Below are positions 59,564 through 64,000 of a stretch of DNA of 64,000 bases, piece after piece (positions within the stretch are counted from its first letter, which is position 1; each line of letters begins with the position of its first letter). Origin of the DNA: Prochlorococcus sp. AG-363-L02 (GTDB lineage: Bacteria > Cyanobacteriota > Cyanobacteriia > PCC-6307 > Cyanobiaceae); the NCBI GenBank assembly GCA_003280185.1, contig QCFP01000002.1:14024-78023 (forward strand), given 5' to 3'. The notes below the pieces were generated by a model that saw only the letters and a list, made by a program, of their open reading frames with translations, was not told the origin of the DNA and did no database searches. The position numbers and the translations under genes are program-made.

Positions 59564-59590
59564 ACACCCCTGCTTAGTCAGGGGTGTTTC
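59564..59590. terminator. Hairpin terminator between WD40 gene and znuB
   Basis: ACACCCCTG (59564-59572) pairs with CAGGGGTGT (59579-59587) around CTTAGT, followed by TTC. A perfect 9-bp stem in the convergent gap. The T-run is weak. Confidence 0.75.
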
Positions 59591-59642
59591 ATGCACAAAG
59601 TTCTACCTTTTAGTTTAAAAGCAAGCCAATAACTCCGTAGGT

Positions 59643-60497
59643 CTAATTACACAAAAGAGACCAATTATTTCTTTTTCTAGGTAACAATCCTATTAAGAGA
59701 ATGCATAAAACAGAGACAAGGGGGCCTGGAGACATATTGAAAGCAATCGCAAGCAAAAAACCTAAAACTGAGATTAAAGACCCAAAGATTGCAGATCTAA
59801 TCATAGCAACCCATAAAGATGGGGCTTGTTGCAGACCTAATAAGGCAGGAGTGGAAAGCAAAGCAATTACAAGAATGACTCCAATTGCAGACATTGAACT
59901 AACAATAACAAGCGCAGTCGTAAGGCCAAGCAGTAAATTTAAATAAGCTACTTTTATGCCACTGTCAGAAGCCCCTTCCGGGTCTAATCCAATATGTACA
60001 AGCTTTTTGTAACCAAAAAGCATCAAAGAAATAAATACCAAGAAGGAAATAATAGTTCTTGATAAGTCGCCTAAATTTGCAGTTAATAAATCCCCAAATA
60101 GAACAGACTCTAAATCGATCCTAATTCCAACAAGAGGTATAAGAAGAACACCAAGTCCAAGAGAACCAGCAAGAATTGTATTCATTATTGCTTCATAATT
60201 TTCATTTTTTTTGTTTGTTAATGCCTCTGCTGCAAAAGATCCAAATAATCCACTGAAAACACCACCTATGGAAGGACTAACGCCAAGTGCTACTGCCAAA
60301 ACCAAGCCTGGAAGGACACAATGAGAGATTAAATTAACTTGCAGAAGTCGCTTATGGGTAATTAATACAGTACCCATGGCCGGGCAAAGTATTCCTGTCA
60401 ATAGAATTAAGCAAAAAGGAATTAACCACCAAGTTTCTAGGATTGAGTAAAAATTAAGCACGGCAATAGTTACCATGCATAAAGCTAAATGAATCAA
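59643..60497 (-). CDS. znuB: Zinc ABC transporter permease
   Basis: A 284-residue ABC-3 family permease with about eight membrane segments. Typical features are 'MGTVLITHKRLLQVNLISHC' near the N-terminus and 'MSAIGVILVIALLSTPALLG'. It forms the channel of the zinc importer with the ZnuC ATPase. Its start overlaps the znuC end by 44 bp, so the two are coupled. Confidence 0.93.
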   Translation of the reverse strand: MIHLALCMVTIAVLNFYSILETWWLIPFCLILLTGILCPAMGTVLITHKRLLQVNLISHCVLPGLVLAVALGVSPSIGGVFSGLFGSFAAEALTNKKNENYEAIMNTILAGSLGLGVLLIPLVGIRIDLESVLFGDLLTANLGDLSRTIISFLVFISLMLFGYKKLVHIGLDPEGASDSGIKVAYLNLLLGLTTALVIVSSMSAIGVILVIALLSTPALLGLQQAPSLWVAMIRSAIFGSLISVLGFLLAIAFNMSPGPLVSVLCILLIGLLPRKRNNWSLLCN

Positions 60498-61158
60498 GTT
60501 TTTCTTTTACTACTTCAGGCGTACCAGAAGCTAAAACATGCTTATCCAAAGCAACGACCTTGTCATACGCGTTTAGAGATGTCCCCCAATCGTGACTACT
60601 AATAAAAAGTGATAACCCAGCATCAGCCAGCTGGCGAATGATTAATAGAAAGTCTTCTCTTGCAGGTGGATCTAAAGCAGAACAAGGTTCATCAAGAAGC
60701 AAGATTTTTGCTGGTGTCATTAAAGTTTTTGCAAGTAATGCTCTTTGTTGTTGCCCGCCAGATAAGGAATCGAGTCTCCTATTTGCTAAATCAGATATTC
60801 CAACTCGTTGTAGTGCAGCTTCTAGTTCACAACATGTTGATCTTGAATGATTCACTCGTCCTAAAGCAACTAATCCTTCAACAGTGATTGGAAAATTCCA
60901 GTTCAACTTTCCTCTTTGAGGCATTAGAGAAACTTGGGATCGACTATCAAGCAACGGATGACTGTCAATGGTGATTTCACCTTTGTCAGGCTTACTGCGG
61001 CCTTGAAGTAGACCTAGTAATGTTGACTTACCAGCACCATTTGGACCAACAAGTGCAGTCAAAGTTCCAGGTTTGAGCTCAACTGAGACCTCATCCAAAA
61101 CAAGTTGACTTTGCCTTGAATAGGAATAGGTCAAATTTTCAGCAATCAAATTGGCCAT
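60454..61158 (-). CDS. znuC: Zinc ABC transporter ATP-binding protein
   Basis: About 234 residues from ATG 61158 (MANLIAENLTYSYS). Walker A 'ALVGPNGAGKSTLLG', signature 'LSGGQQQRALLAK' and Walker B 'ILLLDEPCSALDPP' are intact. A longer frame to 61233 would cross the Zur box and is rejected. It powers zinc import with ZnuB. The Zur box is 51 bp upstream, shared with znuA on the other strand. Confidence 0.95.
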   Translation of the reverse strand: MANLIAENLTYSYSRQSQLVLDEVSVELKPGTLTALVGPNGAGKSTLLGLLQGRSKPDKGEITIDSHPLLDSRSQVSLMPQRGKLNWNFPITVEGLVALGRVNHSRSTCCELEAALQRVGISDLANRRLDSLSGGQQQRALLAKTLMTPAKILLLDEPCSALDPPAREDFLLIIRQLADAGLSLFISSHDWGTSLNAYDKVVALDKHVLASGTPEVVKEKLDSFSFMHGNYCRA

Positions 61159-61208
61159 GGATAAGAGCATTTCCACATAGAACAACAATATGCTTGCCAA
61201 GTAAAAAT

Positions 61209-61221
61209 GATAACCATTATC
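61209..61221. promoter_or_regulatory. Zur-type box between znuC and znuA
   Basis: GATAA-CCA-TTATC (61209-61221), a perfect 5-3-5 palindrome within AATGATAACCATTATCG. It lies 28 bp before the znuA ATG and 50 bp before the znuC ATG, so one Zur dimer pair could repress both. Confidence 0.85.
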
Positions 61222-61249
61222 GTGAGAATCCACACTTGTTAGATCTTCT

Positions 61250-62716
61250 ATGTCAGATCACGTAGGACAATCAAGCCAGAGAAGGTTTTCAATCAATAGG
61301 TCAATTTTTCAAACTTCTCTTTTAGCAGGAGCGGTTTTGCTATCTGGAATTCCTCAGGTTGTACAAGCTAAGGAGAAATCAATAGTTGCGATAGAGCCAC
61401 TGGTCTGTGACTTGGTCAGGGCAATTGCTCCACCTTCAAAGCAAGTTAAGTGTTTGATTGGCAGAAAAGTAGACGTTCATGATGTCAAATTTTCTCCTAG
61501 ACAGGCTCAAGTTCTAAATAATGCAAGTCAAGTTTTCACCCTTGGTCAAGAGATGACTCCTGCAATAAAGAAATGGCAAGATAAACCCATAACTACTGTT
61601 GTCGGTGTAAGTGCAATAGAGATTGATGACCATCACGATGATCACTCATCTGCGAAGCATGACGATCATGATGACCACGGCAAAGGTCATGGAGAAGAAG
61701 CTTTTGAATGGGCTGGTGTCTTTGAACTTTCACCAGGAACCTACACATGGTCTTTTGCAAAAGTCGATGGAGACTATGCCGATCCTGCTATGAAAATGGT
61801 CATTCTCAAGTCTGGTGATATTGAAGCATCAGAAGAACTTGCTGAAGAATTATTAGAATCTAAAAATTCAGAATTTAAACGTAATAATGATCAACTTGTT
61901 GCACAGGAAAAAGCATATGCTCTCACATTTAATGAGAGGAAAGAAAGCACAACATTCAATATAGAAATTAAAAAAGCTGGTAAATATGTATTCTTTACTG
62001 AGCATATGCCCTTTGAGTTTGAAGCCGATGAGCATTTCTTTAAAGATGTTTCAGGCGATGATGTCGAACCGATAGCCCAAGTTCCAGACGAAGGCGGTGA
62101 TCATCATCACCATGACCATGGAGGAGTAGATCCTCATATCTGGCATGATCCTCATAACATTATCAAGATGGGAAATATTATTTCTAGAAGCATCAAGAAG
62201 AACATTTCATTTTTTGATAGAGAAAATAAGAAAATTTTAAGTGAAAGATCTAAATCTGTTAATTCTATTTTAGAAGATTTAGATCAATGGACTCAAAGAC
62301 AAGTATCCACAATTCCTTCTACTCAAAGGACGATAGTTTCTAAGCACAAAGCTATGGAATACTACGGAGATGCGTTTGGTTTGGAAACTATTAGCTTATT
62401 GGATTTTCTTGGTCATTCAGCGAGCCTTAGGCCTCAGACCATTGTCAGAGTATTAGGGGAGCTAAAAGAAGAAAATGTGAAGGTCTTATTTGCTGAGCAA
62501 AAACCTCCTTCAAAATTATTAAAAAGCTTGAGTCGGCAGACTTCCACTCCTATAGCAAAACAACAAATTTATGTTGATGGTTTAATGCCAACGGGAAACA
62601 CCATTTCTGTTGCTGTTCATAACACTTGTTCTATTGTTAATTCCTTGGGTGGTTCATGCAATAAGGTTACAGGTAACCAACTTGTAAATAGGTGGGATTC
62701 GTTAACCAAGCTTTGA
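61250..62716 (+). CDS. znuA: Zinc-binding protein ZnuA with inserted domain
   Basis: A 488-residue protein, far longer than the usual 300. A twin-arginine-less signal region ends near 40 (VVQAKEK). The ZnuA fold is split: His in 'VDVHDVKFSP' (77) and later 'DPHIWHDP', 'SKHKAMEYYGDAFGL' are the zinc ligands. Between them are a His/Asp-rich stretch (127-148), an extra domain at about 152-265 ('FEWAGVFELSPGTYTWSFAK') and a second His run (284-290). The extra domain matches the insert of the GTPase in this cassette. Confidence 0.93.
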   Translation: MSDHVGQSSQRRFSINRSIFQTSLLAGAVLLSGIPQVVQAKEKSIVAIEPLVCDLVRAIAPPSKQVKCLIGRKVDVHDVKFSPRQAQVLNNASQVFTLGQEMTPAIKKWQDKPITTVVGVSAIEIDDHHDDHSSAKHDDHDDHGKGHGEEAFEWAGVFELSPGTYTWSFAKVDGDYADPAMKMVILKSGDIEASEELAEELLESKNSEFKRNNDQLVAQEKAYALTFNERKESTTFNIEIKKAGKYVFFTEHMPFEFEADEHFFKDVSGDDVEPIAQVPDEGGDHHHHDHGGVDPHIWHDPHNIIKMGNIISRSIKKNISFFDRENKKILSERSKSVNSILEDLDQWTQRQVSTIPSTQRTIVSKHKAMEYYGDAFGLETISLLDFLGHSASLRPQTIVRVLGELKEENVKVLFAEQKPPSKLLKSLSRQTSTPIAKQQIYVDGLMPTGNTISVAVHNTCSIVNSLGGSCNKVTGNQLVNRWDSLTKL

Positions 62717-62764
62717 CCTTTAATACTAACTCTAACCTTTAATCAACTTTAAATGGAGTGAGCA

Positions 62765-63091
62765 ATGAACATCAAGAAAGGGTTCCATGCCTATAAAAAA
62801 TACTGGGAAGATCAAGCAAGTTTCATGGATAAATCCCCATGGAATCTGAAGAAGATCTTAAAACTAACTATCTCAAATGATGTTGATGGAAATTTTGAAG
62901 AACTTGAATTTTCCAATCATTCCATTTCAAGAGAAGAAGGGCAATTAACCTTACGGGTAAAGGTTCCTTACAACTACTTTGAACTTGATAGTTTTGAATT
63001 AAAGGCTATTGAGCTCCTTGGCATTGATAAAGATTGGTTAATAGATATGAACTTAGAAGACTCTAATTGTACTCATCAGTTGACAAAGTAA
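62765..63091 (+). CDS. Unknown small protein at the end of the zinc cassette
   Basis: A 108-residue protein, MNIKKGFHAYKKYWEDQASF..., mixed alpha/beta by appearance, with an acidic C-terminus. GGAG precedes the ATG by a few bases. It is 48 bp after znuA on the same strand. No family recognised. Confidence 0.62.
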   Translation: MNIKKGFHAYKKYWEDQASFMDKSPWNLKKILKLTISNDVDGNFEELEFSNHSISREEGQLTLRVKVPYNYFELDSFELKAIELLGIDKDWLIDMNLEDSNCTHQLTK

Positions 63092-63218
63092 TAAGACCTT
63101 TCCAGTGCTATTTGCAGCAGAATTGTCTTAAGACATCAATCTTTGATTTGGAATGTAAGCGTTGGGTTTTGTATTGCTCTTGGCTTGGCTCGCTATTTGA
63201 TGAGTGAAGGGCTCGAAA

Positions 63219-63349
63219 AGTTTGAACAGAGTTTGAACAGGATTTAGGGATTCCTTCTAATCTATTGGTATCAATGGGACATAACTTTTCATTAGCCAGT
63301 AAGAAATGCTAGCAATACCAAGGGATCTCAGCGAAAATTTTGCCAGTAT
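63219..63349 (-). repeat. EVE-site repeat copy 6
   Basis: Left repeats AGTTTGAACAG twice, exact (63219-63240). The core TTCATTAGCCAGTA is at 63288-63301 and the right half-unit TTGCCAGTAT at 63340-63349, then GAGGCT...TTTAAGCCC as in copy 4. The minus strand reads SISYWLMKSY then VPLIPID and stop, but the ATG is lost. It may be the outer (attR-like) end of the array or another internal junction. Confidence 0.75.
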
Positions 63350-63430
63350 GAGGCTTTTTTGGGGTATTTAAGCCCGCCAAAATGCCAGGTTTCCTTCTCT
63401 GTTAATAGTGCCTTGGATGGCTAATGGACA

Positions 63431-63514
63431 ATGTTGAAAAGATCTCTTGATTTCCTGCTAGAAACGCGAGACGGAAAAGGCAGCTATAAATTTCAACTGC
63501 ACTGGTGCTCATAA
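63431..63514 (+). CDS. 27-residue possible micro-ORF
   Basis: MLKRSLDFLLETRDGKGSYK then FQLHWCS. It ends one base before the His-rich ORF. Weak evidence: no good RBS and no homologue known. Confidence 0.22.
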   Translation: MLKRSLDFLLETRDGKGSYKFQLHWCS

Positions 63515-63515
63515 A

Positions 63516-63608
63516 ATGGGTGATAAGTGGATGCCGTGCAAGAGCCATAACGCTCATGAAGAGCATAAAAACCATGGAGGGAAGAAGGGGCATCACCACA
63601 ATCACTAA
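63516..63608 (+). CDS. 30-residue His-rich micro-protein
   Basis: MGDKWMPCKSHNAHEEHKNH then GGKKGHHHNH: eight His and one Cys in 30 residues, suggestive of metal binding. It stands between the zinc cassette and a HupE/UreJ-like metal permease gene. No obvious RBS was seen, so translation is uncertain. Confidence 0.4.
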   Translation: MGDKWMPCKSHNAHEEHKNHGGKKGHHHNH

Positions 63609-63681
63609 GGCACTGAAAAATAGGAATTCTGATTAACCCTTTTAAGCTTCAATTAAAAGCTTCTGTTCATTTTGAAACTTT

Positions 63682-64000
63682 CTAGTCAACTAGAGCAACC
63701 CAGGAGAACGTTGAACCTATCCCTATCCAGATTCCAGCAGTCAAAAGTTGGCCATTAGCCCCTAGCCAATTAAGGCTTCTTTGAGATATTGCCGTAACCA
63801 GTAAAAGTAAGGATCCTTGTGCAAGAAAGAGACCCAAAAAATAACCTATAAGAGGTGTAGGTTCAGCTCCAACAATTGTGCTCCCAAGTAAGTAGCCGTG
63901 GAAAGCAAACATTGGTAAGACCCATTTTGGGCTCACAAAATTCAGAACAATTAAGCCTTCTATTGCCAAAGACAAAGAGACCAGAGCTTCTGCCCAGGGA
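63682..64000 (-). CDS. HupE/UreJ-family protein (C-terminal part; start beyond window)
   Basis: The last 105 residues of a polytopic membrane protein: 'AFHGYLLGSTIVGAEPTPLI' with the family His and Glu, then two further membrane segments. The frame is open through position 64000 (WAEALVSLSLAIEG), so the gene continues outside. HupE/UreJ proteins are linked to nickel or cobalt uptake. The metal here is unknown. Confidence 0.82.
   Translation of the reverse strand, partial: PWAEALVSLSLAIEGLIVLNFVSPKWVLPMFAFHGYLLGSTIVGAEPTPLIGYFLGLFLAQGSLLLLVTAISQRSLNWLGANGQLLTAGIWIGIGSTFSWVALVD

Larger units (their letters stand above)
42992..63298. mobile_element. Putative array of cassettes inserted serially at the EVE gene 5' end
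   Basis: Six same-orientation copies of TTCATTAGCCARTA begin at 42992, 45224, 50657, 54876, 56800 and 63288. They delimit five segments of about 2.2, 5.4, 4.2, 1.9 and 6.5 kb with unrelated cargo. Copies 2-6 each have two tandem 11-bp repeats ending 47 or 48 bp to the left. Copies 1-3 have tandem 11-bp repeats to the right, and copies 4-6 a single related half-unit. Copy 1 has EVE coding sequence instead of a left arm. The pattern fits recombination by an integrase with arm sites, but no integrase gene was found inside. Confidence 0.62.

Noticed and set aside
62717..62764. Repeated CCTTTAAT words after znuA considered as a Pho box or arm repeat
   Set aside because: The period is about 19 bp, not 11, and the words do not match the cyanobacterial Pho box.
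42992..63301. The spaced repeats could be a CRISPR array or an integron
   Set aside because: Repeat spacing is 2-6 kb with whole operons between, which excludes CRISPR. Integron attC sites are folded single-strand structures next to an integrase gene, and these repeats are instead a fixed core with paired 11-bp direct repeats.
63402..63605. Minus-strand 67-codon frame right of EVE-site copy 6
   Set aside because: It is antisense to the more striking His-rich ORF, starts within it, and shows no family features; it may be a shadow.

Overview
The window looks like a chromosome segment of a low-light-adapted Prochlorococcus (marine picocyanobacterium). The evidence is an AT-rich base composition (about 40% GC by eye), compact gene packing, cyanobacterial gene sets (the split ATP synthase loci, Ycf65/PSRP-3, CcsB/CcdA, PII, rpoZ, DUF1818, DUF2811, DUF3326), and picocyanobacterial small hypotheticals. 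I cannot name the strain. No rRNA, tRNA or CRISPR array was seen.

Positions 1-42,450 are ordinary core genome. In order: the end of a biotin cluster (bioF-bioK-bioC, each pair joined by an ATGA overlap), a Ski2-like helicase, fumC, purB, tlyA, glnB, queF, cytochrome c maturation (ccdA-ccsB), ftsW and a methyltransferase. Then come the main ATP synthase operon (atp1-B-E-G-F-H-A-C), a DUF3326 gene, alanine dehydrogenase and a four-gene minus-strand chain (CNNM protein, GTPase, nadD, nadE). After these lie pepP, a HAD phosphatase with no normal start codon, PSRP-3, a small transaldolase, the second ATP synthase locus (atpD, atpC-epsilon), groESL with a degenerate CIRCE and a strong terminator, secG, gpmI, pyrR, a divergent Hsp70, rpoZ and DUF1818/DUF2811 genes.

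Positions 42,550-64,000 are accessory and hold the most interesting signal. A minus-strand EVE-domain gene begins at 43,026. A short block from its first codons (plus strand TTCATTAGCCARTA, encoding YWLMK on the minus strand) recurs five more times in the same orientation, at 45,224, 50,657, 54,876, 56,800 and 63,288. Each of these five copies is preceded by two tandem 11-bp repeats that end 47 or 48 bp before the block. Matching 11-bp repeats or single half-units follow the copies. This resembles integrase attachment sites (core plus arm sites), as if cargo cassettes had been inserted one after another into the 5' end of the EVE gene. Each insertion would hand that gene a new promoter and N-terminus.

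The cassettes are: (1) an unknown membrane protein plus a DUF1810 fusion; (2) a cluster of unknown genes with two secreted proteins, an HNH nuclease and zinc-ribbon proteins; (3) arsenic resistance, arsR / gap-arsJ, plus pstS, with arsJ frameshifted at an A7 run; (4) an IscA-like protein, small proteins and an alkyltransferase-like protein; (5) a zinc regulon with two Zur-type boxes: a COG0523 GTPase coupled to a WD40 protein, znuBC and znuA. The sixth copy is followed by a His-rich micro-ORF and a HupE/UreJ gene that runs off the window. No recombinase gene was recognised in the array. In cassette 5, the GTPase and ZnuA share an inserted domain of about 110 residues that I could not assign to a named family.
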